This document shows positions 1 to 8,534 of a stretch of 14,840 nt of DNA, one piece after another. Each line of letters begins with the position of its first letter. The stretch's first letter is position 1. Position numbers and translations under genes: made by a program. The notes beneath the pieces are model-generated. The model did no database searches and was not told the origin of the DNA. It saw only the letters and a program-made list of their open reading frames with translations. This DNA comes from JAAYHG01 sp012735455 (GTDB lineage Bacteria > Bacillota > DTU030 > DUMP01): positions 1 to 14,840 of the forward strand of contig JBMNIX010000003.1 in assembly GCA_050951365.1 (NCBI GenBank), read 5' to 3'.

Positions 1-1280
1 GGTGCTATTGCCGCCCAAGGTGCCACTGTTCTCAATAACCTTAGCTTTGCATTGGGGTTTCTGGTGGTACTTCTGTTCATGGCTGAGAAACTACGAGCCT
101 TTGGCGGTTTTACCCTGCCGGATTTTCCTCGGGGATCGGTACGAGTCAAACAACTTCAGAGCTTTTGCGGCATTGGTTGTACTGGTGTCGGCCATAGTAT
201 CTTGATTGCCCAGACTAAGTCCATGGGTTTGGTTGTTCAGCAGATGTCCGGGCTTTCTCCATCGGTTTCCCTGATTCTTGCCACCGCAATTTTTGTCTTT
301 TATACGAGCATCGGTGGCATGTTGGCGGCAGTGTGGACTGATATTGCTCAGTGGCTGTTCATGACGGTAGGGTTGGGATCCTTGCTTGTGGTTTTGTGGG
401 GAGAACTGGGTGGTCTTACCGGCATGGCCCTGGCCGCAGAAAAGGCTGCCCCGGGTTGGACTTCTCTCACAGGTATTGGCTGGACACAAACCGGCTTTTG
501 GACTTGGCACTTGGTCTGGTTTATTGCCTACTTTACCAGGATCGAATTTGTAACCAAGATGTACACCGCTAAAGACGAGCGCACAGCTAAGGCTTCTGTT
601 GCCTGGGGTTTGCTCCTGGTCCTGATTTTTTTCAGCATCACTGTGTTTTATGGCGGAGCGGCGCGGGCATTGGTGTGGGATCAACTCAGGACTCCCGATG
701 AGGCATTCCCTGTGTTGGTCAAGACCTACTTATCACCCCTGTGGGCTTCCTTAGCCCTGGCCGGGGTAGCTGCAGCAGCCATGTCCACAGTGTCGTCGTT
801 ACTTCTTCTTTCCGGTGCAGCTATTGCCCATGACCTGCTGCGGAAGTGTTTACTACGAACCGCAGGGCATTGAAAAAACAGAAGAGTACTATCTTAATGT
901 ATCTCGCCTCACCTTACTCGGGGTTGGGCTAGTAGCTTTGGTTGGGGCCTTCTTTACTCCTACATTAGTGCTTACCATTGTGTCCTATGCGGTAGCCTTA
1001 ACTGGTGCCGCCTTTGCTATGCCTATGCTTCTCGGCCTTGTTTGGCCGCGAACAAGCCCGCAGGCTGCCTATTATTCCTCTGTGGGTGGCTTCGCCGGAT
1101 CTGGCTTATGGGCGGTCCTTACCGAGTCCGGTTACCCCTGGGCCAAGGCTGTCCACCCTATATTCCCCCGGGCTAGTCCTCTCTATTATCATCATTTTTG
1201 CCTTGACCATGGTTACGGAACCAGCGTCGCCCGAGACGATCAAACGCTTCTTCCCTCGTGCCAAGATTAAGGAGGCATAG
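1..1280 (+). CDS. Sodium:solute symporter (SSS family), 5'-partial, four frameshifts
   Basis: This is an inner-membrane secondary transporter that would couple uptake of a small organic solute to Na+ entry. The reading frame is open from base 1, so the N-terminus lies upstream. Family hallmarks are a loop of the PDFLGDRYES type after the second visible helix, then LIAQTKSMG, GGMLAAVWTDIAQ, and AAAMSTVSSLLLLSG, the Ser/Thr-rich helix that holds the second Na+ site in this family. About ten hydrophobic segments are visible, and the tail is charged (ETIKRFFPRAKIKEA). Four single-base indels break the frame: an extra base near 127, a lost base near 200, an extra T near 847 and an extra C in the C5 run at 1165-1169. 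Correcting them gives one continuous protein. The stop at 1278-1280 follows the ribosome-binding site of the next gene, so the two are co-transcribed. The substrate is unknown; a 2-oxoacid or other monocarboxylate is inferred from the neighbours. Confidence 0.85.
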
Positions 1281-1283
1281 TCG

Positions 1284-1840
1284 ATGAAAGAGATCAAGAT
1301 TTACAGTCGTGGCGGACAGGGGGCGGTTACATCAGCCAAGATCTTGGTGGCTGCCGCCATTCGGGAGGGGAAATACGGTCAGGCTGTGCCCAACTTTGGC
1401 CAAGAGCGTAAAGGTGCACCGGTGTTCACCTTTGCACGCCTTAGTGAAGAGCCCATTCCAACTCATACTTACGTTTATCACCCTCACGCTGTGGTGGTGT
1501 TTGACCTTTTCCTGCTCCAGTTAGGCATTGATCCTTGTGAAGGGGTTCGAGATGGGGGCTTTTCTGGTAGCCAATAGCGATCTGCAACCGGCTGAGCTTA
1601 AGCCCTCTTCTTGCTTTGCCAAGACAGGTGTTATCGATGCCTGGGCGGTAACGAAAGAACTCATTGGTCCGGTTCCGCCCAATGCAGCCATGTTGGGAGC
1701 TTTCGCGCGTACAACGGACTGGATTGGAATTGATGCGGTTTGCGCTGCGCTAGAGGAGTTTATGCCTGGTGATAAAGGGGCAAAAAAACGCTGCATGTGC
1801 ACGTGCGGCGTTTGAAAGGACGGTTGTTTATGAGCGCTAA
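1284..1840 (+). CDS. porC: 2-oxoacid:ferredoxin oxidoreductase, gamma subunit (two frameshifts)
   Basis: This is the gamma subunit of a four-subunit pyruvate/2-ketoisovalerate-type ferredoxin oxidoreductase, the domain involved in CoA handling. The start at 1284 follows AAGGAGG (1269-1275) with 8 bases of spacing. The N-terminus shows the family motif RGGQGAVTSAKIL, then a GQERKGAPV stretch. Two homopolymer insertions break it: an extra G in the G5 run at 1554-1558, where the true frame reads RDGAFLVANS, and an extra A in the A7 run at 1782-1788, where the true frame reads GAKNAACARAAFERTV and ends at the TAA at 1838-1840. The corrected protein is 184 residues, normal for the family. The corrected end overlaps the delta start by 11 bases (ATGAGCGCTAA), which suggests translational coupling. 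The uncorrected frame stops earlier, at 1815, with an atypical Cys-rich tail. The oxoacid specificity cannot be read from sequence. Confidence 0.9.
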
Positions 1841-2120
1841 AGGGGAGAAAGAGAGAAAGACTGTTAGGCGCAAGGGGATATTCGCTACGCGTATAGCGGA
1901 CACCAAGACGGGAAGATGGCGACTGGAGCGTCCCGTGGTGACAGCTGATCGCTGTATCGGTTGCAATATTTGTACGCGCTATTGTCCAGTTGGCGTAATA
2001 GCTAAAGGATGCCCGGTGAGGATAGATTACGATTATTGTAAGGGCTGTGGGATCTGTACTACTGTTTGTCCTCGCGAGGCAATTCACTTGGAGGGGGAAA
2101 GCGATAATGGCCACGATTAA
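1830..2120 (+). CDS. porD: 2-oxoacid:ferredoxin oxidoreductase, delta (ferredoxin) subunit
   Basis: This small electron-transfer subunit passes electrons from the TPP-bound intermediate toward soluble ferredoxin. The product is 96 residues with two [4Fe-4S] motifs: C42-x2-C45-x2-C48-x3-C52-P and C70-x2-C73-x2-C76-x3-C80-P. The N-terminus is basic (SAKGEKERKTVRRKG), followed by the TGRWRLERPVV stretch usual before the first cluster. I chose ATG 1830 because GAAAGGA lies about 9 bases upstream and it gives the normal length; an in-frame ATG at 1797 would add an unlikely extension inside gamma. The gene is intact although both gamma and beta carry indels. It overlaps alpha by 14 bases. Confidence 0.93.
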   Translation: MSAKGEKERKTVRRKGIFATRIADTKTGRWRLERPVVTADRCIGCNICTRYCPVGVIAKGCPVRIDYDYCKGCGICTTVCPREAIHLEGESDNGHD

Positions 2121-3294
2121 GGCCTTAGATGGCAACTGGGCAGTGGCGGAAGGGGTGCGTTTGGCCCGCCCAAAGGTTGTGGCAGCCTATCCCATTACAC
2201 CCCAGACGCCCATTGTAGAGCGAGTAGCAGATTTTATCCTCGATGGTTCTTTGCCTGATGCACGATATATAGCGGTGGAGTCCGAGCACTCGGCCATAAG
2301 CGCTGTAATTGGTGCCGCTTTAGTGGGCACGCGGGTGTTCACTGCCTCTGCCGGTGCTGGACTGGCTTTGATGCATGAGGTAGTAGGGGTGGCTTCAGGC
2401 AACCGGTTACCTGTGGTTATGGCCATAGCTAACCGCGCTCTACCTAGTCCCTGGTCGCTCCAGGCGGACCACTCCGACAGTATGGCCGAGCGGGATACGG
2501 GGTGGATCCAGCTTTATGCCGAGAACGGGCAAGAGGCCTTGGATCTAGTTCTCTTGAGTTATCGTTTGGCAGAGGAAGTGCGCCTCCCAGTCATGCTGTG
2601 TCTGGATGGATTTTTCCTGTCCCATAGTACTGAAGCGGTCAGCGTACCGGATAACGAAGAAGCAGATGCCTTTCTTCCTCCGTATGTGCCTGGTCCGCTG
2701 CGATTAGATCCCGATGAGCCCATGACCATCAACCAGCTTACATCAGCTGACATCTTCACCGAGATAAAGTACCAGCATAAAGAGGCCTTGGATGAGGCAT
2801 TGGAATTGTTGCCCAAACTGGGTGAGGAATTCGGGAACCATTTCGGACGCTCCTACGGGTCCATTCAGGCCGAAAACTGTGCCGGTGCGGATGTAGTGGT
2901 AGTGAGCCTCGGCTCTACGGCAGGGACGGCCCGGCAGGTAGCGCAAGAAATGCGTGAGCAGGGCAAACAGGTGGGGACGCTAAAGGTTACCTCATTTCGA
3001 CCGTTCCCCAAGCAGTTGGTACGGGACGCTCTCAAGGATGCCAAGAGCATAGCGGTAATGGACCGCTCCTGGGGTTTAGGTTCCGAAGGACCGCTGAGTC
3101 TCGAAGTCAAAGCTGCGCTCTACTCTTTGACTAACCGTCCTCCAGTCTTCAACTATATCGCGGGCCTGGGAGGTCGTGATCTTTCCGCGCAGACACTGGA
3201 AAAGGCCATCATGACCAGTATCAGGCTCGGGGAGCAAGCTCATCAGGAATGGTCAGGACCCATTTGGATTGACTTGCGGGAGGAGATGGAATAG
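2107..3294 (+). CDS. porA: 2-oxoacid:ferredoxin oxidoreductase, alpha subunit
   Basis: This is the alpha subunit, which carries the TPP pyrimidine-binding domain and helps bind the substrate in the alpha2beta2gamma2delta2 enzyme. The product is 395 residues, the usual length. Near the N-terminus are AYPITPQTPIVE and VESEHSAISAVIGAALVG, followed by TASAGAGLALMHEVVGVASG; these are the typical signature blocks. In the C-terminal half VVVSLGSTAGTARQVAQEM begins the transketolase C-terminal-like domain, and SFRPFP follows. ATG 2107 is chosen because GGAGGGGG (2090-2097) lies just upstream and the protein begins MATIKALDGNWAVAEGV, as family members do; the longer in-frame extension to 2047 would run through the delta gene. 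The frame is intact. The stop TAG is followed directly by the beta ATG. Confidence 0.95.
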   Translation: MATIKALDGNWAVAEGVRLARPKVVAAYPITPQTPIVERVADFILDGSLPDARYIAVESEHSAISAVIGAALVGTRVFTASAGAGLALMHEVVGVASGNRLPVVMAIANRALPSPWSLQADHSDSMAERDTGWIQLYAENGQEALDLVLLSYRLAEEVRLPVMLCLDGFFLSHSTEAVSVPDNEEADAFLPPYVPGPLRLDPDEPMTINQLTSADIFTEIKYQHKEALDEALELLPKLGEEFGNHFGRSYGSIQAENCAGADVVVVSLGSTAGTARQVAQEMREQGKQVGTLKVTSFRPFPKQLVRDALKDAKSIAVMDRSWGLGSEGPLSLEVKAALYSLTNRPPVFNYIAGLGGRDLSAQTLEKAIMTSIRLGEQAHQEWSGPIWIDLREEME

Positions 3295-4173
3295 ATGGCA
3301 GTTTCCTTGCCAGAACAAGAGCCCTTAGTTAGCCACGGTATCACCACTTGCGAAGGTTGCGCCATGGAACTTATCGGGCGCGCAACCCTGGAAGTCTTAG
3401 GTCCGAGAACCATTGTTCTAACCCCACCCAGTTGTTCGGCCATCCTTACTGGCTACGGAACGAAAACTGGCTGGCGAATACCGGCCTTTCAGTCTAACCT
3501 GGACAACATTTCTGCCTACTGCACGGGGATCCGTGTTGGGCTAGAGGTATTAGGCAAAAAGGACGTTTCATGTGGTGGCTTTTGCCGGAGATGGCGGCAC
3601 GGTAGACATTGGCCTCCAGTCCTTGTCAGGGGCAGTGGAACGCGGCCATCGCTTTATTTACATCTGTTATGACAACGAAGCCTACATGAATACTGGTATT
3701 CAAGCGTTCTGGAGCTACCCCCCTTGGGGCTTGGACCACTACTACACCAGGGGGCAAGGCTGAGACTAAAAAAGACATTGTCGGTATGCTCCGTGCTCAG
3801 GGGATCCCGTATATTGCCACCGCATCGGCTGGTTTTCATAGAGGATTTTGCCAAGAAGGTGGAAAGGGCCAAAGAAATCGACGGGCCGGTTTATATTCAC
3901 GTTCACTCTCCTTGTCCCACGGGCTGGCGTCATGCGCCTAAGGATACAATCACTGTTGCTCGGCTAGCTGTGGAAACTGGACTGTGGCCGTTGTTTGAGG
4001 TGATAAACGGGCGGCTTAAGGTGACACGAAAACCCAAGACCCTGAAACCGGTAACGGAGTACCTGAAGGCCCAAGGCCGTTTTCGCAATGTGTCCGAAGA
4101 ACAGGTTAGCGTTCTTACCGCCAGCGTGGAACGTTCCTGGCAACAACTCTTGGCAGAGGAGGAAAAAGAGTGA
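3295..4173 (+). CDS. porB: 2-oxoacid:ferredoxin oxidoreductase, beta subunit (three frameshifts)
   Basis: This is the catalytic TPP and Fe-S subunit. With alpha it decarboxylates a 2-oxoacid and forms acyl-CoA while reducing ferredoxin. The corrected product is 291 residues. Four cysteines in positions expected for the proximal [4Fe-4S] cluster are present: C19 and C22 (TTCEGCAM), C47 (PPSCSA) and C206 (HSPCPTGWR). The TPP/Mg motif runs from G98-D99-G100 to D126-N127 (YDNEAYMNTG). Three single-base insertions break the frame: an extra T at 3566-3568, an extra G at 3704, and an extra T in the T4 run at 3833-3836. Between the last two the true protein (RSGATPLGAWTTTTPGGK onward) sits in the third frame with no start codon of its own, so simple gene calling misses it. 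The start follows the alpha stop directly. The stop overlaps the GTG of the next gene by 3 bases (GTGA). Confidence 0.92.
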
Positions 4174-6293
4174 AGTCCTTGGACCACTTTTTCTATCCTG
4201 CCAGTATTGCCGTGATAGGGGCTTCCCAAGACCCTGGCAAATCAGGTTATCAGATTGTGCGTAACCTGTTGGACCTTAAGTTTGAGGGGACGGTTTATCC
4301 TGTCAACCCGAAACTGAACGATCTCTTCGGACACAAGTGTTATCCTGATTTAGCCTCCATTCCCGAGACGGTGGAGTTAATGGTGGTGAGTGTACCTGCC
4401 TTCGCCGTGCCGGAGGTATTTGAGCAGGCGGCCCAGCGGGGCGATGTCAAGGCTGCTGTGATCATCGCGTCTGGCTTTAGCGAGACCAAGGAGCCGGAAA
4501 GAGTTGAGCTGGAGCGGAGGGTAGTGACCATTGCCAAGAGAGCAGGGATTCGCGTAATCGGCCCCCAACTGTGTGGGTGTCATGAACACCAAGAACCACC
4601 TGGATACTACCTTTGCCGCTGGTATTAGGCAGGTACCCGGTGGTATGAGCGTGATTTCCCAAAGCGGTGCGTTGGGTGCTTCCATCATGATGTTCGCAAC
4701 TAACCAGGCGGTACCCATGGGTTTTGCCAAATGGGCTCATGTGGGCAACCAATCTGATGTGGATGTGCTGGAGGTAATGGAGTATTACCGTGACGACCCA
4801 GATACAAAAGCCATTGCCATGTATATGGAAGGTATCAACAATGCGCGCCAGTTCCTGCAGGTGGCGCAAAGTATCTGCCAGGAAAAACCGGTGATTATTC
4901 TCAAGGTGGGGGCGGAGCGAAGTAGGACAAGGGGCGGCCGCTTCGCACACCGGTTCCCTGGCTGGTTCCGACAATATCTATGAGGCGGCTTTTCGCCAGG
5001 CCGGCATTCTCCGGGTGGATACAGTGGAGGAATTGCTGGATGCTGCCAAGGCCATCGCTATGCAGCCTCTGCCTCAGGGAAACCGAATTGTGGTGCTTAC
5101 AGAAGCTGGCGGGCCAGGGATTATTGCCATGGATGAGCTGGGGTTATCTCCCGAGGTTACCATGGCCAACCTCAGCCCAGAGACAAAAAGAAGGCTCAAG
5201 GAAATTCTCCCACCCATGGCCATTGTTGACCATACAGAAGGATATGTGGACATGTCGGCTGCGGCCGATGAAAAACAACACGCAGAGTCATTGCGCGCAG
5301 TTCTAGCTGATCCTGGTGTAGACGGTGTGGTGCACCTGAGCGTGCCTCCCACCTTCCTGCAGCCAAGACAGATGGGGGAGCTAACTGCCGAGGTTGTCTC
5401 TGAGGCCAACAAACCCGTTACAGTCTGCTACCTGGCCGGTGCCTGGGTCCAGCCTGCCCGAGAAGCCCTGGAAGAACGCGGTGTTCCAACCTTTGACATG
5501 CCTGAACGAGCGGCCGGGGCAATGATAAATCTTGTGCGTCGTGCCAATCTGGTTGCAAAGGCCAAAGAACAGATGACTTCATCTGTAGCAGAAGCTAAAG
5601 TACCAACTGATATTGCTAGTGTTATTGATGCTGCCCCAAACAAGCCAGCGAGCCTTGACTGAACCAGAGGCACGAGCTGTCTTGCAGGCCTTTGGGATAT
5701 CCTTTGTAGCTGCTGATGTTGCGCAGGATGGGAACCAAGCGGTTCAAATAGCGGAAAGACTTGGTTATCCTGTGGTACTCAAAGTAGTATCGCCAGAAAT
5801 TATCCACAAGAGTGATGCGGGCGGAGTCAAAGTAAACCTTGACAATGCCCAGAAGGTGCAGGCTGGTTATTCTGAGATACTTGCCAACGCCCAAAGATAC
5901 AAGCCTGAAGCTGAGATCCATGGCCTCTTAGTGTCGCGGCAGGCCGCCCCTGGTGTAGAAATCATTGTTGGCGGTATACGCGATCCACAGTTTGGCCCCG
6001 CTGTGATGGTGGGTTTCGGTGGGATCTTTGTCGAGGTTCTCAAGGATGTTGCGTTCCGGGTTGCTCCCATCTCCGAAAAAGAAGCCCGTGCGATGCTACG
6101 CGATCTCAGACTGTACCCGCTTCTTACAGGTGCAAGGGGGCGAGAGAAAGCCGATCTAGATGCCTTAGCGCAAATGCTAGTGCAGGTGGGACAGGCACTG
6201 GTGGCGGTGCCTGCCATCAAAGAGATCGACCTCAATCCGGTGCGCGTTTACAGCAGCGGTGCCATTGCCCTCGATGCACGGGTGATTGTCTAG
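4170..6293 (+). CDS. ADP-forming acyl-CoA synthetase, fused alpha-beta (three frameshifts)
   Basis: This enzyme converts acyl-CoA + ADP + Pi to free acid + ATP + CoA, a substrate-level phosphorylation step that pairs with 2-oxoacid:ferredoxin oxidoreductases. After correction it is 706 residues, matching fused bacterial enzymes. Order: CoA-binding Rossmann domain (AVIGASQDPGKSGYQIVRNL, from about residue 13), succinyl-CoA ligase-like domains with VISQSGALGASI and RAAASHTGSLAGSD, then a C-terminal ATP-grasp domain (LGYPVVLKVVSPEIIHKSDAGG). His259 in ASHTGS corresponds by position to the phosphorylated alpha-subunit histidine of archaeal enzymes. Insertions: an extra C in C5 at 4562-4566 (restores GPNCVGVMNTKN), an extra G in G4 at 4934-4937, and an extra C in C4 at 5634-5637 (restores AAQTSQRALTEPEA at the alpha/beta junction). 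GTG 4170 overlaps the beta stop, indicating coupling. Separate alpha and beta genes are possible if the last shift is real. Confidence 0.88.
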
Positions 6294-6318
6294 GAATCTG
6301 CTATAGACCAATCAAGAC

Positions 6319-6352
6319 GGCCCTGGCTTCCTGTTGGAAGCCCAGGGCCTTT
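6319..6352 (+). terminator. Hairpin terminator after the acyl-CoA synthetase gene
   Basis: GGCCCTGGCTTCC (6319-6331) pairs with GGAAGCCCAGGGCC (6336-6349) around a TGTT loop, with a single bulged C, and a short T run follows. The stem is strong but the T tract is only three bases, so termination may be partial. It sits 25 bases after the stop and separates the first operon from the gntR operon. Confidence 0.65.
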
Positions 6353-6475
6353 GAACTGACGGCAGGCCTGTTAATCCTCAATTTACCTTGTTCCGGAGTC
6401 GCAGAATAGCGAGAAAAAGTGGTGCCTTTTTTAATTGAATAGGAGGAAAAAAGGAAGACTTATCGAATAATTACC

Positions 6476-6518
6476 TTGTCGGACAGTAGTACAATAATAC
6501 AGACAGACGAATCATAAT
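6476..6518 (+). promoter_or_regulatory. Candidate GntR operator and promoter region
   Basis: The stretch between the terminator and the gntR start must hold the promoter of the second operon. TTGTCGGACAG (6476-6486) is a near-palindrome (TTGTC-G-GACAG) that fits the FadR/FCD-type consensus TNGTNNNACNA except at the last position. TACAAT (6490-6495) and CATAAT (6513-6518) are possible -10 boxes, but neither has a convincing -35 box at the right distance. A second weak inverted repeat (ACAGA...TCTGT) spans about 6501-6521. Autoregulation by the adjacent GntR protein is inferred. Confidence 0.3.
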
Positions 6519-6539
6519 CTGTTTCTTAGGAGGTTACTC

Positions 6540-7262
6540 GTGAATCAACCAGCGAGCCAGATAAGACGTATAACAATTCGGGACTCTTTAATGGCCTACT
6601 TCAAGAAAGCACTTGTCAGCGGTCGCCTAAAGCCGGGGGACAAGTTGCCCAGCGAAACGGAACTGGCTCAATCACTAGATGTTGGACGGGCTTCCATACG
6701 CGAGGTTCTTTCTGCACTCACTTTTCTGGGAATATTAACGAAAAAGCCGGAAGGGACCTTTGTTAGTGACAATCCCAGTGAGTTGCCGGCTTTGGCCATC
6801 TTAGCATCCTCTATAACAACAGGGAAGTTCAGCCAGCAACTATATCAAGCCCGCTTGGCCATGGAGCCAGGGATTGCCAGGTTAGCGGTTCTGTACTGTC
6901 AGCCGCAGGACGTTACCCTACTTGAACAAAAGCTGGCAGCAATGAAACCCTTAATCGGCCGGGGAGAATATGTGCACGAAGACGTTGCCTTTCACCTAAC
7001 GATAGCCACGATGACAGGAAACACGATTCTGTACCAACTAATGAAGACCCTTAGCGATTTAATGACCATGCAAATGACAGAAAAGATTAGCAGAATCGCT
7101 AAGAGGGAAGGCCTTTCCTTCGCTAGAGCATTAGAGTTTCACCATCAAAAAACCATCGAAGAACACACAAGAATCTTGGTAGCTTTTAAGGGAATGGATC
7201 CCCAAGGTGCCTACGATGCTATGTGCAGTCATCTTGAACACTGGCAGATATATTCATATTAG
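6540..7262 (+). CDS. GntR-family transcriptional regulator, FadR/FCD subfamily
   Basis: This is a DNA-binding repressor or activator with a C-terminal ligand domain for small organic acids. The winged helix covers about residues 10-75 (SGRLKPGDKLPSETELAQSL, then GRASIREVLSALTFLGIL), and the all-helical FCD domain covers about 95-235. The FCD metal-site residues are in place: D148-x3-H152 (EDVAFH), H209 (EEHTRI) and H231 (SHLEHW), so a divalent metal plus carboxylate ligand is likely. Start GTG 6540 follows AGGAGG (6529-6534). The length of 240 residues is normal and the frame is clean. It is the first gene of an operon with the dehydrogenase (29-base gap) and the TRAP transporter, whose substrate or its metabolite is the probable effector. 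Confidence 0.92.
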   Translation: MNQPASQIRRITIRDSLMAYFKKALVSGRLKPGDKLPSETELAQSLDVGRASIREVLSALTFLGILTKKPEGTFVSDNPSELPALAILASSITTGKFSQQLYQARLAMEPGIARLAVLYCQPQDVTLLEQKLAAMKPLIGRGEYVHEDVAFHLTIATMTGNTILYQLMKTLSDLMTMQMTEKISRIAKREGLSFARALEFHHQKTIEEHTRILVAFKGMDPQGAYDAMCSHLEHWQIYSY

Positions 7263-7291
7263 TTGTACGTATCAAGAAAGGGGGCAAGTAT

Positions 7292-8518
7292 ATGGATCAA
7301 AGGATGGCACTTTTGTGTATTAAGCAACAGAGGAGGGTGGGCAAAATAGCACGGATTCACGAGTTTAGCATCAAGACAAATGTCCGCTACGGTTTTGGGG
7401 CAGCTAAAACCGTCGGGCAACTGGCCCGGGAGTTGGGCTGCAAGAGTGCCCTGGTCGTGACAGATCCAGGACTCGTCAAGGCAGGGCTGGCTGGTACCAT
7501 CTGTGGTTATTTGGATGACAGTGGGATTGGCTGGACTTGCTTTGACAAAGTGGAGCCCAACCCATCAATTGAGACTGTTGAGAGCTGCTATGGACTCTAT
7601 CAGGAAACCAAGCCAGATCTTATCATTGGCCTTGGCGGCGGAAGCTCCATGGATGTGGCCAAGGCAGTGGCTGTGCTGGCTACAAATGGCGGCCACATAA
7701 GTGACTATGAGGGCTATGAAAAAGTGAGAGTGGACAAGCGGCCCCTGGTTGCCATTCCGACCACAGCTGGAACCGGTAGCGAAGTGACCGCATCCACCGT
7801 AATAACAGACCGCAAGCGACAAGTTAAGATGGCTATTATTAGCAATAAGGTAAAGCCAGAATACGCACTGGTCGACCCCGAGCTCACTCTCACGATTCCA
7901 CCAGCCCTCACAGCCTCTACAGGCATGGACGCTCTAACTCATGCTATCGAGTCTTATGTTTCAAAGGAGGCCATTCCAGAAACGCAGGCCTTGGCGCTAC
8001 ATGCCATTAGGCTGATTGGCCGTAGCATTCGTAAAGCAGTCCTATATGGTGACGATGCACGGGCGCGGGACGACATGATGATGGGCAGTCTTCTGGCGGG
8101 CATGGCTTTTGCCATCTCCAAGCTTGGTAACGTCCATGCCATGGCCCATCCCTTGGGAGGAATATTCGATGTACCGCACGGATTCGCCAATGCAATTGTT
8201 CTGCCCTATGTAATGAATTTCAATGCCCTTGCCGCTCCTGAATTGTTCACGGACATAGCACAAGCACTGGGCGGTAACATCCACGGTCTCAGTACGCGTG
8301 AAGCAGCGCTCTTGGCTGTAGATTTAGTGAAGGAACTCAATCATGACATTGGAATTCCTGCTGATCTTAAAGGGTTTGGTGTTAACGAAGATGCCCTGGA
8401 CAAGCTGTGTGAGGACGCCATGATCAGTGGCAATATAAAGGTTAATCCTCGCCGTACCACCGTCAAGGACATTAGGAGTCTCTACCTGCAGGCCATTAGA
8501 GGCACGTTCGAATCATAG
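7292..8518 (+). CDS. Iron-containing alcohol dehydrogenase
   Basis: This is an NAD(P)-dependent group III alcohol dehydrogenase that interconverts an alcohol and an aldehyde or ketone in the cytoplasm. The nucleotide-binding motif is GLGGGSSMD (113-121), followed by PTTAGTGSE (156-164). Metal ligands match the FucO pattern: D213 and H217 (GMDALTH), H282 (VHAMAHPLGG) and H296 (DVPHG). As called it is 408 residues, about 20 longer than typical. Family members usually start close to IHEFSIKTNVRYGFG (from residue 22), so the real start may be further in; GTG 7337 is in frame, but AGGAGG (7331-7336) directly abuts it. ATG 7292 has a good AAAGGGGG site and is kept. It sits between the regulator and the TRAP genes, so the alcohol or aldehyde is probably made from the transported solute. 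Substrate unknown; lactaldehyde, sulfoacetaldehyde and 1,3-propanediol types all share this fold. Confidence 0.92.
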   Translation: MDQRMALLCIKQQRRVGKIARIHEFSIKTNVRYGFGAAKTVGQLARELGCKSALVVTDPGLVKAGLAGTICGYLDDSGIGWTCFDKVEPNPSIETVESCYGLYQETKPDLIIGLGGGSSMDVAKAVAVLATNGGHISDYEGYEKVRVDKRPLVAIPTTAGTGSEVTASTVITDRKRQVKMAIISNKVKPEYALVDPELTLTIPPALTASTGMDALTHAIESYVSKEAIPETQALALHAIRLIGRSIRKAVLYGDDARARDDMMMGSLLAGMAFAISKLGNVHAMAHPLGGIFDVPHGFANAIVLPYVMNFNALAAPELFTDIAQALGGNIHGLSTREAALLAVDLVKELNHDIGIPADLKGFGVNEDALDKLCEDAMISGNIKVNPRRTTVKDIRSLYLQAIRGTFES

Positions 8519-8534
8519 AGAAGGAGTGAGAAAG

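Noticed and set aside
1521..2135. 204-codon open frame on the minus strand across gamma, delta and alpha
   Set aside because: It is antisense to three well-supported genes and its translation is low-complexity Ser/Thr/Pro-rich.
5613..6293. Separate beta-subunit gene of the acyl-CoA synthetase starting at TTG 5613
   Set aside because: No ribosome-binding site is evident, and removal of one C from 5634-5637 joins alpha and beta into a 706-residue protein typical of bacterial fused enzymes. Not fully excluded.
1..6293. Programmed ribosomal frameshifting as explanation for the broken frames
   Set aside because: The sites are too many, go in both directions, affect unrelated genes and lack slippery heptamers with a downstream stem-loop; error in short homopolymers explains them better.
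6439..6475. Orphan strong Shine-Dalgarno sequence (TAGGAGG) in the gap before gntR
   Set aside because: No ATG, GTG or TTG follows at usable spacing and no open frame begins there, so no leader peptide is supported.
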